In this document: positions 39,174-47,601 of the stretch, in pieces | How positions within the stretch are numbered: position 1 is the stretch's first letter | Layout: every line of letters starts with the position of its first letter | Source: CAZLPW01 sp964561495 | GTDB lineage: Bacteria > Fidelibacterota > Marinisomatia > Marinisomatales > UBA1611 | Direction of reading: 5' to 3' | Length of the DNA: 64,000 bases | NCBI GenBank assembly: GCA_964561495.1 | Contig: CAZLPW010000002.1 | Span: 36,573 to 100,572 of the forward strand | Made by a program: the position numbers and the translations under genes | Notes under the pieces: model-generated | The model's database searches: none | What the model was told of the DNA's origin: nothing | The model's input: the letters and a program-made list of their open reading frames with translations, nothing else

Positions 39174-40055
39174 ATGATTCAATTTGGTTGTCAGGATATG
39201 GTAAAACAAGTCCGACGTGTATTACTGAAGCATCCTCAGGACGCCTTCATTGATCAAAACACTATCAATCAACAACACTCTGAGCTTAACTACTCTATAG
39301 CGCCAAACTTTGACATAGCTTGTAAAAACTATGATTCTTTCTTAGACCTTATTAAATCATTCGACCCAGAAATTCATTTTCTGCCAGCTTCTAATACATC
39401 TATTGATTCAATATATACTCATGATCCTTGTATAGTTACCAATGGTGGAGTTGTTATTAGTAATATGGGAAAAACGCAAAGATCTAATGAGCCAGGTGAA
39501 ATTGAAAAATATTTTAGATCAATAGGAATACCAATATTAGGACATATTAAAGAACCTGGAACTTTAGAAGGCGGCGATATAATATGGATAGATGAGCGCA
39601 CAGTTGCGATTGGAGAAGGATATAGGTCTAATTTGCAAGGGATAAATCAATTAAAACATTTATTAAGAGATCTAGTTGATACTGTAATTCCTGTCCAACT
39701 TCCTCATTGGACTGGCCCAGAAGATTGCCTGCATCTAATGAGCAATATTTCACCAATTGACCATAATCTTTATTTAGTGTATTCTAGATTGCTTCCCGTA
39801 TCATTCAGGAAATACCTTCTCGATCGTAAAATCCAACTAATTGAAGTCCCTGATGAGGAATATGCTTCTATGGGATGTAATGTGTTAGCAATGGAAAATC
39901 GTAAAGTTATCATGATAGAAGGAAACCCCATCACAAAAAATAGGCTTGAAAATGAAGGTGTACTCGTCCATACATATGATGGTACTGAAATATCATTAAA
40001 AGGCGCAGGTGGGCCTACTTGTTTAACCCGTCCTTTCCTGAGGTATGATCAATGA
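39174..40055 (+). CDS. Amidinotransferase-fold hydrolase (DDAH/arginine deiminase-like)
   Basis: 293 residues with the five-bladed guanidino-modifying fold. Motifs: YTHDPCIVT (Asp binding the guanidinium), GTLEGGDIIWID (Glu/Asp), EDCLHLMS with the catalytic His, and the terminal GAGGPTCLTRPF with the nucleophilic Cys. Length and layout fit dimethylarginine dimethylaminohydrolase-type proteins (COG1834), which split methylated arginines to citrulline and methylamines; other guanidino or ureido substrates are possible. It follows queF by three bases and overlaps the GcvT-like gene (ATGA), so it belongs to the next module. Confidence 0.82.
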   Translation: MIQFGCQDMVKQVRRVLLKHPQDAFIDQNTINQQHSELNYSIAPNFDIACKNYDSFLDLIKSFDPEIHFLPASNTSIDSIYTHDPCIVTNGGVVISNMGKTQRSNEPGEIEKYFRSIGIPILGHIKEPGTLEGGDIIWIDERTVAIGEGYRSNLQGINQLKHLLRDLVDTVIPVQLPHWTGPEDCLHLMSNISPIDHNLYLVYSRLLPVSFRKYLLDRKIQLIEVPDEEYASMGCNVLAMENRKVIMIEGNPITKNRLENEGVLVHTYDGTEISLKGAGGPTCLTRPFLRYDQ

Positions 40056-41281
40056 GCTATAAAAATCAATTTCATGCTGAAACCCAATTAAAGCTATCCC
40101 CATTCTTTGAAAGGACTTCTAAATTAAATGAATCGCAAGAATGGCGTCGTTGGTCAGGATACCTTTCAGCAACCAATTACGAGCTGAATCATGAAAATGA
40201 ATATTTCGCGATTCGGACTAAAGCAGGATTACTAGATATAACACCATTATATAAATATATTATAGAAGGACCTGATGCTAAAAAATTTCTTCATAGGTTA
40301 GTAACAAGAAATATCAATATCTGTAAAGTTGGGCAGGTCATGTATACACCTTGGTGCGATGAAAATGGTAAGGTAATCGATGATGGTACAGTTCAGAGAT
40401 TATCAGAAAACAAATTTCGCATAACTAGCGCAGAACCAAATTTAGAGTGGCTAGAGCATAATTCTATCGGAATGGACTTAATGATATTAGATGACTCATC
40501 AATAACTGCAGCATTAGCTCTGCAAGGCCCTAATTCCCGATCTATACTAAATGCTATAGCTAGAAAATCTCTTGATAAACTTAAATTTTTTTGGATTATG
40601 GATACAAAATTAGGAGATATTCCAGTATCTATATCTAGAACAGGCTATACAGGTGATCTAGGTTATGAAATATGGATGGATACTAAGAATGCTCTGGCAG
40701 TTTGGGACATGCTTATTGAAGAAGGCAAACCTTATGGTATAACACCAATAGGACTGCAGGCATTAGATATATCTCGTATAGAAGCAGGATTGATATTACT
40801 AGATGTGGATTATATCTCATCGAGGCATGCTTTGATTGAATCAAGAAAGTCATCGCCATTTGAATTAGGCCTCGGATGGTCAGTAAAAATGAAAAAAGAT
40901 GATTTCATAGGCAAAAGAGCATTAGAAAAAGAATTAAAAAATGGTCCAGAATGGAAATTTGTTGGCATAGAGATCAAATGGGATGAACTGGAAAAACATT
41001 ATCGGAAAGTTGGGCTTGCCCCAGGACTTCCTTCTACTGCCTGGAGATCTAGTACACCATTATATTACGATTCTGAACAAATAGGATATGCAACCAGCGG
41101 GGCATGGTCTCCAATCTTAAAACGGTATATAGCTCTCGCACATGTAAAGAATAATTATGCAAATATAGGAACTTTATTGGATTTTGAATTAAAGATCGAA
41201 CATTTTAGAAAATTGACCCCTGCAAAGGTTGTTCGAACACCGTTCTTTGACCCTGAAAGAAAACGTTCATGTCCAGCATAA
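40052..41281 (+). CDS. GcvT-family folate-dependent methyltransferase/demethylase
   Basis: 409 residues of the aminomethyltransferase (GcvT/YgfZ/DmdA) superfamily. ITPLYKYIIEGPDAKKFLHRLVTRNI is the typical N-terminal core, SISRTGYTGDLGYEIWMD the central signature, and GLQALDISRIEAGLILLDVDY the folate-pocket region, with IGYATSGAWSPILKRYIALAHV in the C-terminal beta barrel. It likely moves a one-carbon unit from a substrate to tetrahydrofolate. The substrate is unknown; neither glycine cleavage partners nor classical sarcosine oxidase is adjacent. 4-base and 13-base overlaps link it to its neighbours. Confidence 0.85.
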   Translation: MSYKNQFHAETQLKLSPFFERTSKLNESQEWRRWSGYLSATNYELNHENEYFAIRTKAGLLDITPLYKYIIEGPDAKKFLHRLVTRNINICKVGQVMYTPWCDENGKVIDDGTVQRLSENKFRITSAEPNLEWLEHNSIGMDLMILDDSSITAALALQGPNSRSILNAIARKSLDKLKFFWIMDTKLGDIPVSISRTGYTGDLGYEIWMDTKNALAVWDMLIEEGKPYGITPIGLQALDISRIEAGLILLDVDYISSRHALIESRKSSPFELGLGWSVKMKKDDFIGKRALEKELKNGPEWKFVGIEIKWDELEKHYRKVGLAPGLPSTAWRSSTPLYYDSEQIGYATSGAWSPILKRYIALAHVKNNYANIGTLLDFELKIEHFRKLTPAKVVRTPFFDPERKRSCPA

Positions 41282-42849
41282 ATAAATATGATGCTATAGT
41301 TATAGGAGGAGGTCATAATGGTCTTACCGCAGCAGCATATCTTTCAAAGGCTGGGAAAAAAGTCTTGGTACTTGAACGTAGACATGTACTTGGTGGCGCT
41401 GCTGTAACTGAAGAAGTGTTTCCAGGATTTAAATTTTCTGTCTGCTCTTATGTCGTTAGCTTGATGAAGTCAAATGTAATGAGAGAATTGATGCTCCCTA
41501 AATTTGGATTAGAGTTACTACCTCTGGAAAGCACTTTTACACCGCTAGATAATGATTATTTATTGCGTACAGCAGATGGAGATCAAACATATAGAGAAAT
41601 CGCACGACATTCAAAAAAAGATGCTGAAGCATATAAACGTTTTGGTCCTTTGATGGGACAAATTGGAATGGCAGTAAGACCCATACTTGAAACAATTGCA
41701 CCAAATGCTCTAAGACCCTCCTTATCAGATATCCTAGCAACAAAAAGACTACTAGATCATTTTAAAACACTTTCAAGTGAACAATTTGAATACTTGACAA
41801 AGCTCATGACCATGAGTTCAGCAGATTTTCTAGATGAATGGTTTGAGTTTGAGCCATTGAAATCCACCATGTCTGCTAGTGGAATAATTGGGACATTCAT
41901 GGGTCCAAGATCTCCTGGTTCTGCATATGTGATGTTACATCATTACATGGGTGATATTGATGGTTCTTTTCGCGCCTGGGGATTCCAAAGAGGCGGTACT
42001 GGTGAAGTTAGTATGGCTATCGCTAGATCAGCAGAACACTTTGGAGCAACTATCATTACAGAGGCTTCTGTAAGTAAAGTTATTGTAAAGAATAGAAGAG
42101 CAACAGGTGTCGTACTCGATAATGGGGATAACTATAGATCTGATATTGTTTTATCAGGGCTTGACCCAAAATTATCATTTTTAAAAATGATTGAAGAAAA
42201 AGAACTGCCTTCTGATTTTGTTACATCAATAAAAAATTTTCGCATAAGAGGTTCTTCAGGAAAGGTAAATCTGGCACTTGATAGATTACCTGACTTTACA
42301 TGCCTTCCAGGTGAAGGACATCATCTTAGAGGAGCGATATCTATTAGCCCAGATTTTGATTATCTGGAGAATGCATATGATGATGCAAAATATGGAAACT
42401 TCTCTAAAAGGCCATTTATGGATATAATTCTTCCATCTGTTTTAGATCCTGAGATGGCACCTCCAGGGAAACATGTCATGTCTTGCTTTGTCCAATATGC
42501 ACCATACGATTTGAAAGGAGGATGGAATGATGAAAAAAGGGAAGCTTTTGGTGATGCAGTAGTTAATGCTCTTTCTAGATACGCACCAAATATAAAAGAT
42601 ATAATATTGCACCGACAGGTTTTAAGTCCAGCAGATCTTGAAAACACCTTTGGCCTTACCGAAGGTAATATTTTCCATGGAGAATTAACAATTCAACAAT
42701 TATTTTCATTGCGCCCTGCAGTAAAATGGGCAAATTACACCACTCCAATAAAAAACTATTTCCAGTGTGGTTCTGGCACACACCCTGGAGGAGGCATTAC
42801 AGGATCCCCAGGTGAGATGGCAGCAAAAAAGATCTTAGGTATTCATTGA
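41269..42849 (+). CDS. FAD-dependent oxidoreductase, PYROXD2/phytoene desaturase-like (copy 1)
   Basis: 526 residues. The Rossmann dinucleotide motif is canonical: DAIVIGGGHNGLTAAAYLSK (GxGxxG). Then VLGGAAVTEEVFPGFKFS and the FAD-binding tail FQCGSGTHPGGGITGSPGEMAAKKIL. This subgroup includes human PYROXD2 and many bacterial proteins next to amine or one-carbon catabolic genes. It probably oxidises a C-N or C-C bond using FAD. Overlaps the GcvT-like gene by 13 bases and is followed two bases later by a paralogue of nearly equal length. Confidence 0.87.
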   Translation: MSSINKYDAIVIGGGHNGLTAAAYLSKAGKKVLVLERRHVLGGAAVTEEVFPGFKFSVCSYVVSLMKSNVMRELMLPKFGLELLPLESTFTPLDNDYLLRTADGDQTYREIARHSKKDAEAYKRFGPLMGQIGMAVRPILETIAPNALRPSLSDILATKRLLDHFKTLSSEQFEYLTKLMTMSSADFLDEWFEFEPLKSTMSASGIIGTFMGPRSPGSAYVMLHHYMGDIDGSFRAWGFQRGGTGEVSMAIARSAEHFGATIITEASVSKVIVKNRRATGVVLDNGDNYRSDIVLSGLDPKLSFLKMIEEKELPSDFVTSIKNFRIRGSSGKVNLALDRLPDFTCLPGEGHHLRGAISISPDFDYLENAYDDAKYGNFSKRPFMDIILPSVLDPEMAPPGKHVMSCFVQYAPYDLKGGWNDEKREAFGDAVVNALSRYAPNIKDIILHRQVLSPADLENTFGLTEGNIFHGELTIQQLFSLRPAVKWANYTTPIKNYFQCGSGTHPGGGITGSPGEMAAKKILGIH

Positions 42850-42851
42850 TC

Positions 42852-44423
42852 ATGGCACAATACGACATCATTGTAGTTGGAAGCGGCATAAATAGTTTAG
42901 TTGCAGCTTCCGTAGTTGCCAAGGCTGGGAAAAAGGTTTTGGTACTAGAATCAAGAGACACAATTGGAGGGCTAGCATCTACCAATGAATTTGCACCTGG
43001 ATTTAGGTGTAATGCCATATATGATACCATAAAGTGGATCGACCCTAGAATAATTAAAGAACTTCGGATTCAATCTCAGGATCTAAATCTTATAGATATA
43101 GATATAAAACGCATCGCTCTAGGCACTGGAGAAAATGAAAAAATTGTTTTTCATAAAAACCCATTAGTCACTTGCGAATCAATTGCTAATCTTTCAAAAA
43201 ATGATTCAAAAAAATGGGAAAAATTCACTATCCATATTGAAAAATTAACAAAATTTTTAGAAGAACTTTATCAACTAACTCCCCCTAAACTGCCTGATAT
43301 TGGATTATTGGATGCATTATCAATGAGAAGTTTATTGGGCCCTATTATGGGACAGGGCACACGAGGTCTTGTGGACCTTATCAGAACTGCGCCTATGATG
43401 ATGCTAGAATTCATGGATGAGTGGTTTGAAAATGAATTACTTAGAGGTGCCTTATCTACAGCAGGAATTCACGGTTTATCCTATGGACCATATGCTTCAG
43501 CAACTGGCTATAATTTTTTACACCAACATCTTTATAGTAAAGGGGTCATACATAATGCAAGTATTGTAAAAGGAGGGACCAGTACATTCCCAGAAATATT
43601 AAATAAAACTCTATGCTCCTTTAATGCAGATATAAGAAAAAATGTGAAAGTTACATCAATTAACATAAAAAATAATGCATATGAAAGCGTAACTACACTG
43701 GAAGGTGAAACGATTATCTCAGATCAGATTATATCTGGTCTAGATCCACATAATACATTCATTAATTTAGTTGGAAATCAAAATCTTGATCCAAATTTTC
43801 ACACTCAAATCAATAACATAAAATATAGGGGCAGCACAGCTCGCGTTCATTTTACCCTTAGAGATATTCCTAAAATCAAGGGAATAAATAATGACCAAAT
43901 AAGTACTATTTTTTCCATTTGTCCTTCAATCGAATATCTAGAAAGAGCCTCTGATGCAGTAAAGTATGGGCTCATCTCTAAAGATCCATATTTAGAATTC
44001 TCAATACCAAGCATTTTGAACCCTAATTTTTCGTCTGAGGGCAAACACGTCCTATCAGTATCGGTACAATATGCTCCATATCAACTTAGAAATCGTAAAT
44101 GGGATACAGATTCCAAAGAACAACTGAAGCAAAATACAATTCAGGTTCTGGAAAAAAAGATTCCTAACCTGACACAATTAATTGAAACCTCTCTAGTACA
44201 TTCGCCAAAAGACTTAGAAACTGAATTTGGACTTACAGAAGGTAACCTTAATCACGGTGAGATGACACTTGATCAATTATTGTTCATGAGGCCTACTGCT
44301 TCAAGTTCACAATATAGAACTCCTTTTAAAAATTTTTATTTATGTGGACCAGGTACTCATCCTGGAGGTGGATTACATGGTATGAATGGATATAATGCAG
44401 CAAGAAAGGTCTTAAAAATTTGA
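42852..44423 (+). CDS. FAD-dependent oxidoreductase, PYROXD2/phytoene desaturase-like (copy 2)
   Basis: About 523 residues, paralogous with copy 1 along its whole length: same EFAPGF-type N-terminal loop, same DPHNTFINL/ DPKLSFLKM block, and tail LCGPGTHPGGGLHGMNGYNAARKV. The nucleotide motif is IIVVGSGINSLVAAS, with Ser in the third conserved Gly position, so cofactor contact may differ. ATG 42852 is used; a TTG at 42846 overlapping the previous stop is possible. The pair may form a heterodimer. Stop overlaps the Rieske gene's TTG start. Confidence 0.85.
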   Translation: MAQYDIIVVGSGINSLVAASVVAKAGKKVLVLESRDTIGGLASTNEFAPGFRCNAIYDTIKWIDPRIIKELRIQSQDLNLIDIDIKRIALGTGENEKIVFHKNPLVTCESIANLSKNDSKKWEKFTIHIEKLTKFLEELYQLTPPKLPDIGLLDALSMRSLLGPIMGQGTRGLVDLIRTAPMMMLEFMDEWFENELLRGALSTAGIHGLSYGPYASATGYNFLHQHLYSKGVIHNASIVKGGTSTFPEILNKTLCSFNADIRKNVKVTSINIKNNAYESVTTLEGETIISDQIISGLDPHNTFINLVGNQNLDPNFHTQINNIKYRGSTARVHFTLRDIPKIKGINNDQISTIFSICPSIEYLERASDAVKYGLISKDPYLEFSIPSILNPNFSSEGKHVLSVSVQYAPYQLRNRKWDTDSKEQLKQNTIQVLEKKIPNLTQLIETSLVHSPKDLETEFGLTEGNLNHGEMTLDQLLFMRPTASSSQYRTPFKNFYLCGPGTHPGGGLHGMNGYNAARKVLKI

Positions 44424-45535
44424 GTTTCAAAAAAACAGCTGAAACTCTAACTAGGGATGCTCACACCCTTGATAGAGATTTCTATACAAGCTCAAAAATT
44501 TTTAATCAAGAATATAAAAAGATCTTTCAGTCACAATGGATCTGTGCTGGCAGATCTGAAGAATTAACTGAAATTGGTCAATACAAGACCATCAATATAG
44601 GTTCTGAAAGTGTAATTATACTTAAAGATGAAAAAGGGATCATAAAAGCACATTATAATGTTTGCAGGCATAGAGGAACGAGAATATGCAATGAAAAAAA
44701 TGGCACCATTTCAAGATCTATACAGTGTGGCTATCATGGCTGGACATATGCACTGGATGGAAAACTCATTGGAGCGCCCCACATGCACTCAGTAGAGAAT
44801 TTTGATAAGAGTGATTATTCAATGTACCCCGTGCATATAGAGGAATGGGAAGGGTTTATTTTTATTAATCTATGCGATGAGCCAGAAGATTTTAATCAAA
44901 TGTTTTCTCCCATCATTGGACGATTCTCGAATTGGAACATCTCTGATCTTAAAACTCTTGAAACAAAAGAATATGATGTGAAAGGGAATTGGAAACTTAT
45001 CGTACAAAATTTTTGCGAATGCTACCACTGTCCAATATTGCATCCTGAATTAGCAGCTATCCACAACTATATGGGAGGGCGCAATAATCTTTTTGATGGA
45101 CCTTTTTTAGGTGGATATATGGATTTTAACGATGGTAAAGATAGTATCACCTCTAATGCTGAACTTTGTTGTCCTCCTCTCCCAAATATCAAAAAAGAAG
45201 ATAAAAAAAGAGTTTATTACTACTCTATTTTCCCAAATATGCTTTTGAGTCTTCATCCTGAGTATGTCATGTATCATACTGTTTGGCCAATAAGTATAAA
45301 TAGATCCAAAGTAAGCTGCAGTTGGCTATTTGAAGAGAATGTAATTAGTTCTTCTAAATATCAACCACATAAAGCTATTGATTTTTGGGATATGACAAAT
45401 AAACAAGATTGGTATATATCAGAATTGTCTCAATTAGGGATTCAATCAAAAAAATATTCCCCTTCTCCTTATTCTGGTCAAGAAAGCTTACTGGCTGCTT
45501 TTGACAAGTATTATATTAAAAAATTAAATGATTAA
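44420..45535 (+). CDS. Rieske non-haem iron oxygenase, alpha subunit
   Basis: 371 residues from a TTG start coupled to the preceding stop. Rieske 2Fe-2S ligands: Cys82/His84 (VCRHRGTRIC) and Cys103/His106 (CGYHGW). Catalytic iron motif NFCECYHCPILHPE places His203 and His208, with Glu200 in the electron-bridging position where most dioxygenases have Asp; Glu there is reported for the carnitine oxygenase CntA. This favours a quaternary-amine or methylated substrate over an aromatic one. No reductase component is adjacent. Last gene of the plus-strand run; the next feature is tRNA-Lys. Confidence 0.9.
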   Translation: MSFKKTAETLTRDAHTLDRDFYTSSKIFNQEYKKIFQSQWICAGRSEELTEIGQYKTINIGSESVIILKDEKGIIKAHYNVCRHRGTRICNEKNGTISRSIQCGYHGWTYALDGKLIGAPHMHSVENFDKSDYSMYPVHIEEWEGFIFINLCDEPEDFNQMFSPIIGRFSNWNISDLKTLETKEYDVKGNWKLIVQNFCECYHCPILHPELAAIHNYMGGRNNLFDGPFLGGYMDFNDGKDSITSNAELCCPPLPNIKKEDKKRVYYYSIFPNMLLSLHPEYVMYHTVWPISINRSKVSCSWLFEENVISSSKYQPHKAIDFWDMTNKQDWYISELSQLGIQSKKYSPSPYSGQESLLAAFDKYYIKKLND

Positions 45536-45634
45536 TATTTTCTTTTTTATTGCCAATTATTATTTGTTTTAGAATAATTGAATATAAAACTTAACTTTTC
45601 AACCTTCATCTAGAGCATTTTCTTAGTAGAAACT

Positions 45635-45707
45635 GATCCGGTAGCTCAGTTGGTAGAGCAGTGGCCTTTTAAGCCATTGGCCGTGAGTTCGAGTCTCACC
45701 CGGATCA
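45635..45707 (+). tRNA. tRNA-Lys (UUU)
   Basis: 73-nt cloverleaf: acceptor GATCCGG with CCGGATC, D-arm AGCTCAGTTGGTAGAGC, anticodon loop CTTTTAA giving UUU, T-arm GAGTTCGAGTCTC, discriminator A, CCA not encoded. It marks the left edge of an accessory region. Confidence 0.97.
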
Positions 45708-45736
45708 CACGAGAGTAAATACCATACGTCTCTCAT

Positions 45737-45766
45737 AAAGCCCTCGGCAAATGTCGGGGGCTTTTT
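45737..45766 (+). terminator. Rho-independent terminator after tRNA-Lys
   Basis: AAAGCCCTCGGC and GTCGGGGGCTTT pair over about 12 positions (two G-T wobbles) around AAAT, followed by TTTTT. Confidence 0.85.
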
Positions 45767-46072
45767 ACTTTCATATCCAATCATATATATTCATTATTTA
45801 TCAAATAATGGACACAAAAATGATGGACACAAAGCATCCAATTCAAAAATCTCAACCTAACTTTCCCAACCTAGATTAGAATGATGGGGGGTACACCTGA
45901 CTTATAACAGACTCACACATTGTGAGAGGCATTCAGAATTAGAAGATATTAAAAAAAAGAGATCATATCATAATCAGGAACAGAAGACAGTTTATAAGGT
46001 GACTAAACATAAGAAAAAGAATTCCTCAGAAAAACCTGCCTAGAATTCTTAACATAATACTAGAACAATTCT
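45767..46072. other. Gene-free stretch with a short tandem repeat
   Basis: No ORF longer than about 25 codons with a plausible start. ATGGACACAAA occurs twice (45808-45818, 45823-45833) four bases apart. The position directly 3' of a tRNA is a usual integration site, and this may be the remnant of one, but no integrase or att repeat is seen. Confidence 0.5.
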
Positions 46073-46099
46073 AAAAGCCCCACATTCGTGGGGTTTTTT
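46073..46099 (+). terminator. Hairpin terminator, copy A of repeated element
   Basis: AAAAG, then CCCCAC-ATTC-GTGGGG stem-loop and six T. An almost identical element recurs 400 bases downstream. Confidence 0.85.
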
Positions 46100-46114
46100 G
46101 TTTGTGGGATGATG
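46078..46114 (+). repeat. Hairpin-plus-tail repeat, copy A
   Basis: 37 bases: the 16-base palindromic CCCCACATTCGTGGGG and the tail TTTTTTGTTTGTGGGATGATG. It matches copy B (46475-46511) at 34 of 37 positions. It lies immediately upstream of the small secreted-protein gene. Confidence 0.75.
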
Positions 46115-46121
46115 GGTAGAT

Positions 46122-46460
46122 TTGAGTGTGATTAGGCTTATTATAATGCTATTGTTTATTGGCTCTGTTTTTTCACAAGAAACTGAAAAAAAAGATTCAA
46201 CATTTATTGTTCTTAAATCAGGAGATTCGGTAAAAGTAAAGAAAATAGCTGCTGATATAGGGATACAACCACCAATAGAGTTTAACCTTCGGTTTTTTGG
46301 TTTTGATACTACAAAATATGATATATCAGATGTCCGCAGTGTTTATAATACTGAGGGTAAAATAATTTTGAGTAAAAATATAATATCTATAATGAAATTT
46401 ATTAGATGGAGTTGTCAGACTTTAATAAGCGTATGTTTAATCTATTATATTATAGTATAA
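46122..46460 (+). CDS. Small exported hypothetical protein
   Basis: 112 residues from TTG (GTG at 46128 also possible). A signal peptide (LIIMLLFIGSVFS) precedes QETEKKDSTFIVLKSG, and a hydrophobic C-terminal helix (QTLISVCLIYYIIV) may anchor it. The middle resembles the short 'FIVLKSGDSVKVKKI' beta-hairpin of secreted FCB proteins but no family is recognised. It is bracketed by the two hairpin repeats, suggesting an isolated transcription unit or cassette. Confidence 0.5.
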   Translation: MSVIRLIIMLLFIGSVFSQETEKKDSTFIVLKSGDSVKVKKIAADIGIQPPIEFNLRFFGFDTTKYDISDVRSVYNTEGKIILSKNIISIMKFIRWSCQTLISVCLIYYIIV

Positions 46461-46472
46461 TCTTTACCATCA

Positions 46473-46496
46473 TGCCCCACATTCGTGGGGCTTTTT
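46473..46496 (+). terminator. Hairpin terminator, copy B
   Basis: GCCCCAC-ATTC-GTGGGGC and five T, directly after the 112-residue gene's end (46460). Confidence 0.85.
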
Positions 46497-46511
46497 GTAT
46501 TTGGGATGATG
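46475..46511 (+). repeat. Hairpin-plus-tail repeat, copy B
   Basis: Same 16-base hairpin as copy A followed by CTTTTTGTATTTGGGATGATG. Upstream of the glycosyltransferase gene. Confidence 0.75.
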
Positions 46512-46645
46512 ATGAATATGATAAGCAAGTGAAAGAAAATTGGGAAAGGGTAATTGATGAAATACAGTCTTACCAAACCTATCATTCACAGGGTTTTATC
46601 TTTCTATTATGATAGGTAGATTTATACTCAAAATAAATTTAATAA

Positions 46646-47575
46646 ATGGTTTCTATTTCTATAATCAGTCCAGTATATAAAGCTGAAGAGTGCATTCATG
46701 AACTTTATAATAGACTCGTTTCTAATGCTGAAAAAATAACTGATGATTTTGAAATAATATTAGTTGAGGATGGAGGACAAGATAATTCATGGAACCTTAT
46801 AAAAGAAATAAGTGATAAAGATCCGCGTGTTAAAGGAATCAAGTTAAGCAGAAATTTTGGTGTTCATCATGCCATTACTGCAGGAATAGACTTAGCTAGA
46901 GGAGATTGGACGTTTGTAATAGAATGTGATTTGCAATCACCACCAGAGAAAATGATAGACCTTTATAAAAAAGCTATGGAAGGCTATGAGGTTGTTATCG
47001 CAAAATTTGTAAAAAGAGCAGATAGCCTTTTTAGAAGAATATGTTCCAATATTTTTTGGAAATTGATGAGCTTTCTTTCAGGAATGAGGCTTAATCCTCA
47101 ATATGGTGTATATAGAATCATGTCTAAAAAGACTGTGGAAGAGTTTAGATTGTTTTCAGAGCAAGAGCGGCATTTTAAAGCAATAATTGAATGGATTGGA
47201 GTTAATTATACAACAATTGAGATGAATAGAGAAAAGCGATTTGCAGGAAAATCAGCTTTTACATTTCCCAAGCTTGTTAATGCCACTTTTTCATACATTG
47301 TGGCTTACTCATCAAAGCCACTGATGGTTTTTACATGGATTGGCTTATTATCTTCCTTTGGTGCATTTTCTATAAGTATAATAATTTTTATCAGTAAAAT
47401 ATTCTATGAAACAGACTGGCCAACGGGCTGGGCTAGTTTAATATTATCAATATATTTTATAGGGGGATTAATTATTACGAATCTCGGTATAATTGGTTAT
47501 TATGTTGGAAGAAATTATGATGAATCAAAAAAACGACCTTTATACTTTATAAGTGAAAAAACATTTGTAGATTAA
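46646..47575 (+). CDS. Family 2 glycosyltransferase (DPM1/ArnC-like)
   Basis: 309 residues. The GT-A domain begins ISIISPVYKAEECIHELY, with EIILVEDGGQDNSW and the metal-binding region IECDLQSPPE (a Q-rich variant of DxD typical of polyprenyl-phosphate glycosyltransferases). Two C-terminal membrane helices (~235-260 and ~270-295). Such enzymes load a sugar on undecaprenyl phosphate for envelope glycan modification. First of the glycan biosynthesis genes; a 26-base gap precedes the next. Confidence 0.88.
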   Translation: MVSISIISPVYKAEECIHELYNRLVSNAEKITDDFEIILVEDGGQDNSWNLIKEISDKDPRVKGIKLSRNFGVHHAITAGIDLARGDWTFVIECDLQSPPEKMIDLYKKAMEGYEVVIAKFVKRADSLFRRICSNIFWKLMSFLSGMRLNPQYGVYRIMSKKTVEEFRLFSEQERHFKAIIEWIGVNYTTIEMNREKRFAGKSAFTFPKLVNATFSYIVAYSSKPLMVFTWIGLLSSFGAFSISIIIFISKIFYETDWPTGWASLILSIYFIGGLIITNLGIIGYYVGRNYDESKKRPLYFISEKTFVD

Positions 47576-47601
47576 TCAATTTTAATTGAAAATATCAAAT
47601 A

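Noticed and set aside
40052..41281. DMSP demethylase DmdA
   Set aside because: DmdA is in the same GcvT superfamily and marine, but the Rieske/FAD/DDAH context and 409-residue length do not single it out; kept as an alternative only.
45808..45833. ATGGACACAAA tandem repeat as an attachment site
   Set aside because: No match to the tRNA-Lys 3' end and no integrase; two short copies only.
46406..46612. 68-residue open frame spanning the second hairpin terminator
   Set aside because: It reads through a rho-independent terminator and shows no family features.
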